Assembly: GCA_002170355.2 (NCBI GenBank)
Contig: NHET02000084.1
Coordinates: 1-7,766, forward strand
Direction of reading: 5' to 3'
DNA length: 7,766 bases
Origin: Gammaproteobacteria bacterium TMED92
Lineage (GTDB): Bacteria > Pseudomonadota > Gammaproteobacteria > Pseudomonadales > Azotimanducaceae
The translations under genes and the position numbers were made by a program. Under the pieces are notes generated by a model. That model saw nothing but the letters and a program-made list of their open reading frames with translations. It searched no databases and had not been told where the DNA came from. Shown here one piece after another: positions 1 to 6,241 of this stretch (positions are counted from its first letter, which is position 1; each line of letters opens with the position of its first letter).

Positions 1-1
1 G

Positions 2-1174
2 CTTGAAGCGCGTCGGAATCGAGTGCGCCGCGGACGGCTGTACACTCGTCATCCGAGACCGCGACAATGCGAATCTGGGGGAGATGTTGTATCGCTGCAG
101 CCCATGCCTAGCGCAGGGGTTGTTCAGCTTTGTATCGTTGATCTCTAAATTACCGGTCTTAGTAATCTCTACGCCCAAATCAGAAAAACGTTGGATACTC
201 GAGCCCGGAGTCGAGGAGGTGTTGATAACGATGCTTTGGATGTCGCGACGAATCTGTTTAATGATGCTGTCGCCAGATAAACTGCCGCCGAAAGCAGAGC
301 TGGTTAATTCGTCTATCTGCGCAACAACGTCATTGTAGGTAACAACAAAGTTCTCGATGTTTGCGCGCGCTGTAACGGTGTTGCTGGTGATGCCGATGGT
401 TGCGGCGCCGCTCGTTGCGCCTGCTAAATCTAGCGTAACTCCGGAAATGATATCGTCGATACTATTAGTGGCACGCGCGTACTGAATGCCATTAACTGTG
501 AGATCGGCGTCAGCTGCGCTGAAGCCCGCAGGAGTAGTAAAGTTCAGTTCGCTGACTGACTCGGAGATTGAAAAAGCGCTTTCTGCCCCCGTCTCACCGG
601 TGAGTTGGATTGAGTAATTGCTGCCACTGGTATCGAGCGCAACGAGCTGCGCTTTGACTCCGAGATTTGCGTCATTAATCGCAGTAACGACGCCATCTGG
701 GGTGGCCGTCGCGACGCTCACGGTTTGTGTGGTTTGATTGCTCGAACCCAAAGTGAATGTCATGTCGAAAGCTGTGCCGCCGTTGATAGTTTGGCTGCCG
801 CTGGTGAACCCTGAGCCGGTGCTGGCGTTGGCACTATTTGAACTTTGCGCCCTGGCTTGACTGGTCACCGTAATGCTGTGCGATCCCGCGGACGCTAAGC
901 TGCCGGCGCTCACAGAAAGGGCGCTACTCTGTGTATTTGAGACACTGAAATTGTTGAAATCAGAGGAGTCATTCAGTGCGATGGCGGCGAGCCGCAGTTC
1001 GGTTACTTTAGAAACTACTGTGCCTAAACCACTGATTTGGGCATCGTTATCGCTGATTTTATTGTCAATGATTGACTTTTTGCCGGCTCGCTCGGCTTCC
1101 ACCAGCGAAGACACAAGCGCTTTTGTGTCAATGCCAGCACCGGCGCCTAGTGAATTTATAAAGTCTACAGCCAC
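2..1174 (-). CDS. fliD: FliD, flagellar filament cap (HAP2), partial and apparently broken at its 3' end
   Basis: FliD caps the growing filament outside the cell and helps flagellin subunits fold into place. The minus-strand translation starts (M)AVDFINSLGAGAGIDTKAL, typical of gammaproteobacterial FliD. Residues 1-110 fit the FliD N-terminal domain, about 128-180 fit a flagellin hook IN motif, and about 210-352 fit the start of the FliD C-terminal domain, ending near LEINDTKLNN (position 119). The next 39 codons, open to the window edge, do not resemble FliD, and the usual C-terminal coiled-coil of roughly 100 residues is missing. The GTG at 1174 is chosen because it gives the family N-terminus; an in-frame stop lies at 1225-1223. 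AAAGG lies only 3 bases upstream of the GTG, and GGAG lies 13 bases upstream. A sigma-54 promoter precedes the gene. Identity is firm; the 3' end is doubtful. Confidence 0.9.
   Translation of the reverse strand, partial: MAVDFINSLGAGAGIDTKALVSSLVEAERAGKKSIIDNKISDNDAQISGLGTVVSKVTELRLAAIALNDSSDFNNFSVSNTQSSALSVSAGSLASAGSHSITVTSQARAQSSNSANASTGSGFTSGSQTINGGTAFDMTFTLGSSNQTTQTVSVATATPDGVVTAINDANLGVKAQLVALDTSGSNYSIQLTGETGAESAFSISESVSELNFTTPAGFSAADADLTVNGIQYARATNSIDDIISGVTLDLAGATSGAATIGITSNTVTARANIENFVVTYNDVVAQIDELTSSAFGGSLSGDSIIKQIRRDIQSIVINTSSTPGSSIQRFSDLGVEITKTGNLEINDTKLNNPCARHGLQRYNISPRFALSRSRMTSVQPSAAHSIPTRFK
3..107 (-). other. Possible response-regulator receiver fragment, out of frame with fliD
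   Basis: In a minus-strand frame different from fliD, 35 codons read from position 107 to the window edge. They include LPQIRIVAVSDDE followed by CTAVRGALDSDA. This has the look of beta-4, the switch Ser/Thr and helix alpha-4 of a receiver domain of the LuxR-family type, where patterns such as 'P-x-hydrophobic-R-I-V-x-x-S-x-x-D' followed by 'R-x-A-L-D-x-G-A' are common. A TAG stop at 110-108 separates it from the fliD side. It begins just where fliD stops looking like FliD, so a junction between two unrelated sequences is likely, either a misassembly at a contig end or a real rearrangement. The stretch is too short to be certain. Confidence 0.35.
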
Positions 1175-1227
1175 TTTCCTTTCACATCTCCGAGGTGTCG
1201 AAGTTTCGTTACGTTGATTTACTCAAA

Positions 1228-1242
1228 GCAAAATCTGTGCCA
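1228..1242 (-). promoter_or_regulatory. Sigma-54 (RpoN) promoter for fliD
   Basis: On the minus strand the sequence reads TGGCACA, four bases, then TTGC followed by T. This matches the -24/-12 consensus TGGCACG-N4-TTGC with one change (A for the last G). The invariant GG and GC are present at the right spacing. Counting from the C at -12 places the start of transcription near 1216, giving a leader of about 42 bases before the fliD GTG. Placement and orientation upstream of a flagellar structural gene support it. Confidence 0.8.
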
Positions 1243-1342
1243 TGCGCTGCCGCGGTAAGTTAGCTCGATTGCGCTTCGCAAGCCCGATATTTTTGCTTCA
1301 ACACAAGCTATGTCGGCAGCAGCCTCGCCAAATTTAGTGGTT

Positions 1343-1371
1343 TTGGCTACAGTAAGAAGTCAACTTATAGG
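1343..1371 (+). promoter_or_regulatory. Weak candidate sigma-70 promoter for the FleQ-like gene
   Basis: TTGGCT (1343-1348) and TATAGG (1366-1371) each match the sigma-70 -35 and -10 boxes at four of six positions, with 17 bases between. Transcription would start near 1377-1379, almost on the TTG start codon at 1381, which would make the message nearly leaderless. No sigma-54 promoter faces this gene. Two four-of-six boxes can easily occur by chance, so this is only a candidate. Confidence 0.2.
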
Positions 1372-1380
1372 TTACGACTG

Positions 1381-2511
1381 TTGCAGTACTCAATTATCGG
1401 ATCCAGCGAGCAAACCCGCCGACTGCAGCAATTGATTGACTCAATTGCACCGGCGGACGTCAGTGTGCTTGTGACGGGTGAGAGCGGTTGTGGCAAAGAG
1501 TTGGTGGCTCAAGCAATACACGATCGGTCGGAGCGGCGTTATCGACCGTTTATTGCGGTTAACTGCGGCGCGATTCCTGCGGACCTGCTAGAGAGTCAAC
1601 TTTTCGGACACAAAAAGGGCGCTTTCACCGGTGCCATCGCGGATCATCGGGGTAAATTGCAAGCAGCGGATACCGGCACTCTGTTCCTGGATGAAATCGG
1701 CGACATGCCTATGAGTATGCAAGTGAAATTGCTGCGCGTGCTGCAGGAGCGCAACGTTACCCCCATTGGCTCGAACGAAGTCATTGATGTAGACATTAGG
1801 GTAGTAGCCGCCACCCACCGCAACTTAGAGGAAGAAATCGTCGCAGGGCGGTTTCGTGCGGATTTGTTTTATCGGCTCAATGTGTTGCCGGTGCAAGTGG
1901 TGCCGTTGCGCGATCGACGCTCAGAAATTTCGGAGCTGATTGCGCATTTCGCCGAGAACCTCAAGTCGGTGGATAAACCCATTACCTTAGCGCCTAGTCT
2001 GTCTAAGCTCTTGCAAGCCTATGACTGGCCGGGAAATGTGCGGGAGCTGTCGAATACTGTGCATCGGTTGTCAGTGTTGTATCCGGGGCAAACCCTAGAT
2101 CTCCACAATGTCGATGTCTCAATGTTGCCACCGGGGGCATTGGATGGTTTGGCTGAGCTGCCGTTGGCAGAAGCTGACGCGGAAACAGATGTCTTTGCCG
2201 GCGTTATTGAATCGGAGCACGCGACACAACACCTCAATGCCGCTCAGCAGTTTTTGCAAGACCCGTCGCCGGCGGCGCCCCCCGAGGTCGATGCTGAATT
2301 TGAGTCTATCGTTATGCTGGCTCAGGGGTATGAAGACTTTCGCGCCAGGGATCAATCGCTCAAAAGCATGCTCAGCGATATCGAGCAGGACTTGATCACA
2401 CGGGCGCTAGCAGAAACCGGCGGCAATGTGAGCCGTTGTGCGAAACTCTTAAAGATGCAAAGGACAACCTTAATCGAGCGCATTAAGAAGTACGAACTGC
2501 GAGTTGCCTAA
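1381..2511 (+). CDS. fleQ: FleQ/FlrA-like sigma-54 activator without the N-terminal FleQ domain
   Basis: This is a bacterial enhancer-binding protein of 376 residues, probably the master activator of flagellar genes. It would bind upstream DNA and use ATP to open sigma-54 promoters. Visible motifs are Walker A GESGCGKE (33-40), the sigma-54 contact loop GAFTGA (80-85), Walker B LFLDE (101-105), the arginine-finger region FRADLFYRLN (158-167), sensor II WPGNVREL (216-223), a long variable linker (about 250-325) and a Fis-type helix-turn-helix (about 335-373). The end QRTTLIERIKKY resembles the RRTTLVEKMRKY of FleQ/FlrA. P. aeruginosa FleQ has about 490 residues, so roughly 140 N-terminal residues are missing. 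The frame upstream is open only to a stop at 1261-1263 and holds no receiver-like sequence. The TTG start is inferred: no upstream ATG or GTG exists in frame, and the first in-frame ATG lies after the Walker A motif. The gene is divergent from fliD. Confidence 0.85.
   Translation: MQYSIIGSSEQTRRLQQLIDSIAPADVSVLVTGESGCGKELVAQAIHDRSERRYRPFIAVNCGAIPADLLESQLFGHKKGAFTGAIADHRGKLQAADTGTLFLDEIGDMPMSMQVKLLRVLQERNVTPIGSNEVIDVDIRVVAATHRNLEEEIVAGRFRADLFYRLNVLPVQVVPLRDRRSEISELIAHFAENLKSVDKPITLAPSLSKLLQAYDWPGNVRELSNTVHRLSVLYPGQTLDLHNVDVSMLPPGALDGLAELPLAEADAETDVFAGVIESEHATQHLNAAQQFLQDPSPAAPPEVDAEFESIVMLAQGYEDFRARDQSLKSMLSDIEQDLITRALAETGGNVSRCAKLLKMQRTTLIERIKKYELRVA
1428..1448. repeat. Perfect 8-bp inverted repeat inside the fleQ-like gene
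   Basis: GCAATTGA (1428-1435) and TCAATTGC (1441-1448) are exact reverse complements separated by five bases (TTGAC). The repeat sits about 48-68 bases inside the reading frame and encodes part of the first helix of the AAA+ domain. It could be a protein-binding site, a hairpin in the 5' part of the message, or a coincidence of codon choice. Confidence 0.45.
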
Positions 2512-2520
2512 GCGGCAAAC

Positions 2521-2547
2521 ACTCACCGGTGATTTGCTTCGGTGGGT
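2521..2547. terminator. Hairpin after the fleQ-like gene, poor match to an intrinsic terminator
   Basis: ACTCACCG (2521-2528) can pair with CGGTGGGT (2540-2547), giving an 8-bp stem with one G-T wobble and an 11-base loop, ten bases after the fleQ-like stop codon. No run of T follows, so it is not a standard Rho-independent terminator. It may shape the end of the message or slow transcription. A short palindrome, TCACCGGTGA, overlaps the 5' arm. Confidence 0.3.
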
Positions 2548-2581
2548 CGTCGGATTCTCGTCATACGGCAATCTTGGCCCT

Positions 2582-2595
2582 GTTGATTTATCAAC
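2582..2595. promoter_or_regulatory. 14-bp palindrome, candidate activator-binding site
   Basis: GTTGATTTATCAAC has perfect 6-bp arms around a central TT. Its centre lies about 71 bases upstream of the start expected from the sigma-54 promoter at 2634-2649, a normal position for an enhancer-binding protein. Its length and outer GT...AC resemble the P. aeruginosa FleQ site, recalled as GTCANTAAATTGAC, though the half-sites differ at positions 3-4 and 11-12. The nine bases GTTGATTTA recur at 1213-1221 beside the fliD promoter. Likely partner, by inference: the FleQ-like protein encoded next door. Confidence 0.4.
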
Positions 2596-2618
2596 TACCC
2601 ACATAACTTACTGAATTT

Positions 2619-2631
2619 AATCAATAATTTT
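2619..2631 (+). promoter_or_regulatory. Weak IHF-like site
   Basis: AATCAATAATTTT matches the IHF consensus WATCAANNNNTTR except at the last base, and lies in an AT-rich tract between the palindrome and the -24 element. IHF bends DNA at many sigma-54 promoters. This site nearly touches the -24 box, which is closer than usual, and AT-rich DNA gives such matches by chance. Confidence 0.2.
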
Positions 2632-2633
2632 CC

Positions 2634-2649
2634 TGGCACGCATATTGCT
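2634..2649 (+). promoter_or_regulatory. Sigma-54 (RpoN) promoter for the fleR-like/fliEFGH operon
   Basis: TGGCACGCATATTGCT is an exact fit to TGGCACG-N4-TTGC followed by T, with GG and GC at the required spacing. From the C at -12 (2648), transcription should start near 2660, leaving a 22-base leader before the ATG at 2682. It lies in the gap between the two activator genes, so the FleR-like gene and the basal-body genes behind it would depend on RpoN and on an upstream activator, presumably the FleQ-like protein. Confidence 0.9.
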
Positions 2650-2681
2650 TTTGAAGCGGCAACGAATTCAGAAGAAGCGGC

Positions 2682-4067
2682 ATGTACGAAACTCAACCGA
2701 TTGAATTATTTTGGGACAACAGCGCAGGGCTTGATGCTCACACCGTGAGTGCGCTTAACAGCAGCGGCTTTCGTCCGCGTCCGGTTGCTCTCAGTCAGCT
2801 CAGCAATCAGCTGGTTGCAGAAGAGGCTGGTCCCCAAGTTGTGTGCATACAAGGACGGCCAGGAATATCAGAAACGCACATTAGAACCTTACGGGAACTT
2901 TTGGGTCCCAGGGTTTATCTCATTCTGCGCGTCGGCGTTAGTGATCTAAATACGGCCATTGTCGGCGTAAAGAGTGGTGTGGATGATGTCGTCACGGACA
3001 ACGCCGATGCTAAGGTCTGGCAAACAGTGGCGGCGTCAGCACGCCTAAGATTGCTTAAATACGAGTCGTATGTGTTTGTTGACGAGACTAGCCAACAATT
3101 GCTGGCCTTGGTGGAACGCGTCGGTGCGTCTGAGGTAACCGTGTTGCTGCAAGGCGCTACTGGCTCTGGCAAAGAAGTTTTAGCGCGTTTGGCCCATGAC
3201 TTTTCGCCTCGGCGTGATGGCCCATTTGTTCCGGTCAACTGTGCGGCCTTGCCAGAAAATCTTGCCGAGAGCTTGCTGTTTGGTCATATGCGCGGCGCCT
3301 TTACCGGCGCCACTCGCAACACCGAAGGCTTTTTTACCCAAGCTCATGGCGGCACGCTGTTTCTTGATGAGGTAGGTGAATTGTCGCCACAGTTACAAGC
3401 AAAACTGTTACGCGCCATTCAAGAAAAAGATGTGCTGCCGGTAGGTTCTTCCGAGTCCCGCAAGGTCGACGTGCGCATTGTGTCCGCAACCAATCGCGAT
3501 TTGCGTTCTGGCCTCAACGATAATCCGTTTCGCGAAGACCTGTACTTTCGAATCAGCACCTTCCGAATTAACGTACCGAGCCTGAGCGCTCGACTAGACG
3601 ATGTATTGCCGCTGGCAAACTTTTTTATTCTCAAACATAGTCGCGAGAACAGGACGCTGCAATTCTCTCCGGAGGCGGTCGCTAAGCTGCTGGCTTACCC
3701 CTGGCCCGGCAATGTTCGAGAATTGGAAAACGTGGTGCAGCGTGCCATCGTGTTGACGACTGGCGAGGTCATTCACTCCCAGTATTTGATCTTCGATGAA
3801 CCTATGGGGCAGCAGGAGACGCAACGACACTCAGCGCCACCGGCACCCGTTGTTACCCAACCGGTAACAGATGACCCTGAAAAAGTGGACGGACTGCAAG
3901 ACGCCATGGAGGCGAATGAGTTTCGCATCATCGCCGAAACCATCAGAACGTCCCCAACTAGGCAGGCTGCAGCAACAGCACTGGGCATAAGCGAACGTAC
4001 CTTGCGCTACAAGTTAGCGCGCATGCGCGAACGCGGCTTAGAACTGCCGCGACGCAAGTCAGCATAG
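2682..4067 (+). CDS. fleR: FleR/FlrC-like sigma-54 activator with a degenerate receiver domain
   Basis: A 461-residue enhancer-binding protein that probably activates later flagellar genes with sigma-54. Residues 6-120 have the length and alternating hydrophobic pattern of a receiver, but beta-3 ends VVCIQGRP where a phosphorylated Asp is expected, and the conserved Lys of beta-5 is replaced within DDVVTDN (101-107). The AAA+ domain is complete: Walker A GATGSGKE (158-165), GAFTGA (205-210), Walker B LFLDE (226-230), FREDLYFRIS (283-292) and WPGNVREL (341-348). The C-terminal Fis-type helix-turn-helix (about 412-447) includes RTLRYKLARMRERG, typical of FleR/FlrC. An Ala/Pro/Thr-rich linker spans 385-400. 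The ATG at 2682 follows a GAAGAAG stretch and a sigma-54 promoter. fliE begins nine bases after the stop. The symbol rests on context and the C-terminus; the degenerate receiver is atypical. Confidence 0.83.
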   Translation: MYETQPIELFWDNSAGLDAHTVSALNSSGFRPRPVALSQLSNQLVAEEAGPQVVCIQGRPGISETHIRTLRELLGPRVYLILRVGVSDLNTAIVGVKSGVDDVVTDNADAKVWQTVAASARLRLLKYESYVFVDETSQQLLALVERVGASEVTVLLQGATGSGKEVLARLAHDFSPRRDGPFVPVNCAALPENLAESLLFGHMRGAFTGATRNTEGFFTQAHGGTLFLDEVGELSPQLQAKLLRAIQEKDVLPVGSSESRKVDVRIVSATNRDLRSGLNDNPFREDLYFRISTFRINVPSLSARLDDVLPLANFFILKHSRENRTLQFSPEAVAKLLAYPWPGNVRELENVVQRAIVLTTGEVIHSQYLIFDEPMGQQETQRHSAPPAPVVTQPVTDDPEKVDGLQDAMEANEFRIIAETIRTSPTRQAAATALGISERTLRYKLARMRERGLELPRRKSA

Positions 4068-4076
4068 GGTAGTGCC

Positions 4077-4418
4077 ATGATTGAGAGTGTATATCAGGCA
4101 AAAGTCGGCTCACTGATGAACCAAATCAGAGCGTATCAAGATCGCGCAGATCTGGTTAACAGCGATGTGACCACCCGAAACGTAGACGCGCCAAGCAAAA
4201 CAGGTTTCGGCGACTACATTTCGACCGCAGTGGAGTCGGTAAACGAAGCACAAATGAACGCGGCTGACATGCGAGACGCATACGAGCGCGGTGAAGATGT
4301 ACCGCTGACTGATGTGGTGCTGGCGATGCAAAAGTCGTCGCTGGCATTTGAAGCCACTCTACAAGTCAGAAACAAATTACTTAAGGCGTACAACGACGTC
4401 TTAAATATGCCGGTCTAA
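4077..4418 (+). CDS. fliE: FliE, MS ring-rod junction protein
   Basis: FliE is a small basal-body protein that joins the MS ring (FliF) to the proximal rod and is exported early by the flagellar type III apparatus. The product has 113 residues, close to the usual 100-115. The C-terminal half is typical: DVVLAMQKSSLAFEATLQVR followed by NKLLKAYNDVLNMPV at the end. The first half is polar and helical (SLMNQIRAYQDRADL), as expected for an exported protein without a cleaved signal. The ATG at 4077 is preceded by AGGG at 4066-4069, which overlaps the stop codon of the FleR-like gene. Translation of the two may therefore be linked. No separate sigma-54 promoter is visible, so it probably depends on the promoter at 2634. 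Confidence 0.95.
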   Translation: MIESVYQAKVGSLMNQIRAYQDRADLVNSDVTTRNVDAPSKTGFGDYISTAVESVNEAQMNAADMRDAYERGEDVPLTDVVLAMQKSSLAFEATLQVRNKLLKAYNDVLNMPV

Positions 4419-4451
4419 CAGGCACCGAAGTAACACCTAACGAGTAAAATA

Positions 4452-6209
4452 ATGGCCGAATCAGCACTAGAACCTTCGAATCAAGCATTGGCACCGGCAA
4501 CTGCCGGTCGCGTGGCTGCACCGAATGCTGCTCCCGCTCCGGCAACTACGCCGAGCGAGCCGATCATTCGCTCGATACTGAATCAGCCAGGCGTACAACG
4601 CACGCTGCCCGCTATTGTCGTGCTATTTAGCCTGGCCGCCCTGGCTTTTATTTACACCTACGTGTCAGCACCGGTTGGTCGGCCGTTGTTCTCGGAGCTT
4701 TCAGATGCAGATCGCCAAGTCGCTTACGACGCTTTATTGGCCGGCGGTGAGTATGGAGCCTACTTAGACACCAATACGGGTCTGTTGATGGTGCCTGAAG
4801 ACAAATACTTCTCGGCTAAATTATTTCTTGCGAGCCAAAACATTCCCCGCAGCGCGAGCACCGCGGGTTTTGAATCGTTATTGGAAAATAGTTCCATGAC
4901 CACCTCGCGGAACATGGAAATGGGTTTGATGCGAACGCAGTTGCAGCGCGATTTGGAACAAACTATTGGCCAAATTGGCTCCGTCCGCAAAGCCCGAGTG
5001 CACATCGCAGAACCTCAACAGAGTCCATTCATCAAGAACAGAGCACCAGCAAAAGCCTCGGTTTACATTGAACCTTACAGCGGGCGCCAACTTACACAAA
5101 CGAACATTCAAGCCATAGTGCACTTGGTCTCTTCGAGCATTCCGTACTTGCCTGCGGAAAATGTCACCGTGATCGACAATCGTGGCGCGTTGCTCAGCGG
5201 GCCGCGGGATCAAGACAACGCTATGAGTCTGACAACGTCACAAACCGAACACGAACTGTCGATAGAGGACACCTATAGAAGCCGCATAGATCAGCTGTTG
5301 GGTGCAATCGTAGGCTATGACAATGTGAACGCACAAGTAGATGTCATGTTGAACTTTACTGCGGTGGAAACAACATACGAAGACTTCGATCGCGACAACA
5401 CCGGTGGCAAGACGCGGTCAGAATCTGTAAGTCAGGACGAGCAGCAGTCTAAGTCCGGCCAAGGTCCAGATGCGGGCACCTTTGTAGAAACACCCGCGGC
5501 AACAGAGGTCAGCGAAAACTCCACACAGACCAGTACATCCACAACGCGTAACTACGAGTTAGACAGGGAGATCCGCTACGTAAAACAGCAGGTCGGCACC
5601 ATCGACAGAATTACGGTGTCCGTGATCATAGATCCGAAAGCGATACTAGGTGGCGAAGCAGACGCAGACCCTAATGGGCAGCTTAGCCCGGAACGAGTGG
5701 CCGAGTTCGAAGACCTTATCAAAGGCGTAATCGGTTTTGATGAGCAACGTGGCGACTCTGTCAAAGTCGTGCCAACCACTTTTAACAACCGCTACGAGGA
5801 TTTTGAAGAGCCACCCAAGAGCACGTTCGAGATGATTCAAGGTTACGTACAGGATCCGACGATAAAGTACTTGTCGCAAACGCTTATCGCAGTGTTCCTT
5901 GTGTTGCTGACGCTGTTCACTGTTGTGCGTCCAGCGGTTAAGTACTACACCGCCGGACGCAGCGCGGCGGGCGCAAACCGCTCGGCAGATGGCGAACTTT
6001 CTGCAGCGGATGTCGAACGCATTCGTCAAGGCGACAATGGCAACCTCGAAGAGATAAAGACCAAACTCATGCCGAAGCGCTCGTCAATTCCGGAAGACAT
6101 GTTGAATACTGCAAACACCTACGAAGACAAGATTGCGGTTATGCGCATGATGGTAGCTGACGACCCAGGGCGCGTCGCTAATCTACTCAAGCGCATGATC
6201 AATTCGTAA
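4452..6209 (+). CDS. fliF: FliF, flagellar MS-ring protein
   Basis: FliF assembles in the inner membrane as the MS ring, the base on which rod, export gate and rotor are built. The 585 residues are normal for the family. An Ala/Pro-rich cytoplasmic N-terminus (about 1-50) leads into membrane segment 1 (about 52-71, LPAIVVLFSLAALAFIYTYV). The periplasmic ring-building domains follow, with the family sequence GFESLLENSSMTTSRNMEM and then RTQLQRDLEQTIGQIGSVRKA with the downstream ARVHIAEP. A Ser/Thr/Gln-rich stretch (about 314-372) separates them from the later periplasmic part. Membrane segment 2 is about 474-494. The cytoplasmic C-terminus (about 547-585, EDKIAVMRMMVADDPGRVAN) is the usual FliG-binding tail. 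The ATG at 4452 lies 33 bases after fliE, with only a weak GAG upstream as ribosome site. Confidence 0.97.
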   Translation: MAESALEPSNQALAPATAGRVAAPNAAPAPATTPSEPIIRSILNQPGVQRTLPAIVVLFSLAALAFIYTYVSAPVGRPLFSELSDADRQVAYDALLAGGEYGAYLDTNTGLLMVPEDKYFSAKLFLASQNIPRSASTAGFESLLENSSMTTSRNMEMGLMRTQLQRDLEQTIGQIGSVRKARVHIAEPQQSPFIKNRAPAKASVYIEPYSGRQLTQTNIQAIVHLVSSSIPYLPAENVTVIDNRGALLSGPRDQDNAMSLTTSQTEHELSIEDTYRSRIDQLLGAIVGYDNVNAQVDVMLNFTAVETTYEDFDRDNTGGKTRSESVSQDEQQSKSGQGPDAGTFVETPAATEVSENSTQTSTSTTRNYELDREIRYVKQQVGTIDRITVSVIIDPKAILGGEADADPNGQLSPERVAEFEDLIKGVIGFDEQRGDSVKVVPTTFNNRYEDFEEPPKSTFEMIQGYVQDPTIKYLSQTLIAVFLVLLTLFTVVRPAVKYYTAGRSAAGANRSADGELSAADVERIRQGDNGNLEEIKTKLMPKRSSIPEDMLNTANTYEDKIAVMRMMVADDPGRVANLLKRMINS

Positions 6210-6241
6210 CGAATCAGCCAAAGTAAATCGCGAGAAGAAAT

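Noticed and set aside
3..338. Plus-strand open frame of 111 codons at the left edge
   Set aside because: It runs opposite fliD, whose minus-strand translation is clearly FliD over positions 119-1174. The plus-strand product has no recognisable domain.
469..483. TGGCACG on the plus strand within fliD, possible sigma-54 -24 box
   Set aside because: At the required spacing the -12 element would be TACT, not TTGC, and the site lies antisense inside fliD.
593..604. Palindrome CTCACCGGTGAG in fliD sharing TCACCGGTGA with 2523-2532
   Set aside because: With about 7.8 kb, dozens of shared 10-base words are expected by chance. One copy is within coding sequence and the two have no common context.
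873..1217. Plus-strand open frame of 114 codons
   Set aside because: It is the antisense shadow of the FliD N-terminal domain and overlaps the fliD promoter region.
1269..1281. Small hairpin TTGCG-CTT-CGCAA
   Set aside because: A 5-bp stem is common by chance and it is not followed by a T run or linked to a gene end.
1256..1290. TAAG ... CCGATA upstream of the fleQ-like gene as a sigma-28 (FliA) promoter
   Set aside because: The spacing does not fit the sigma-28 consensus (TAAA-N15-GCCGATAA) and both boxes are imperfect.
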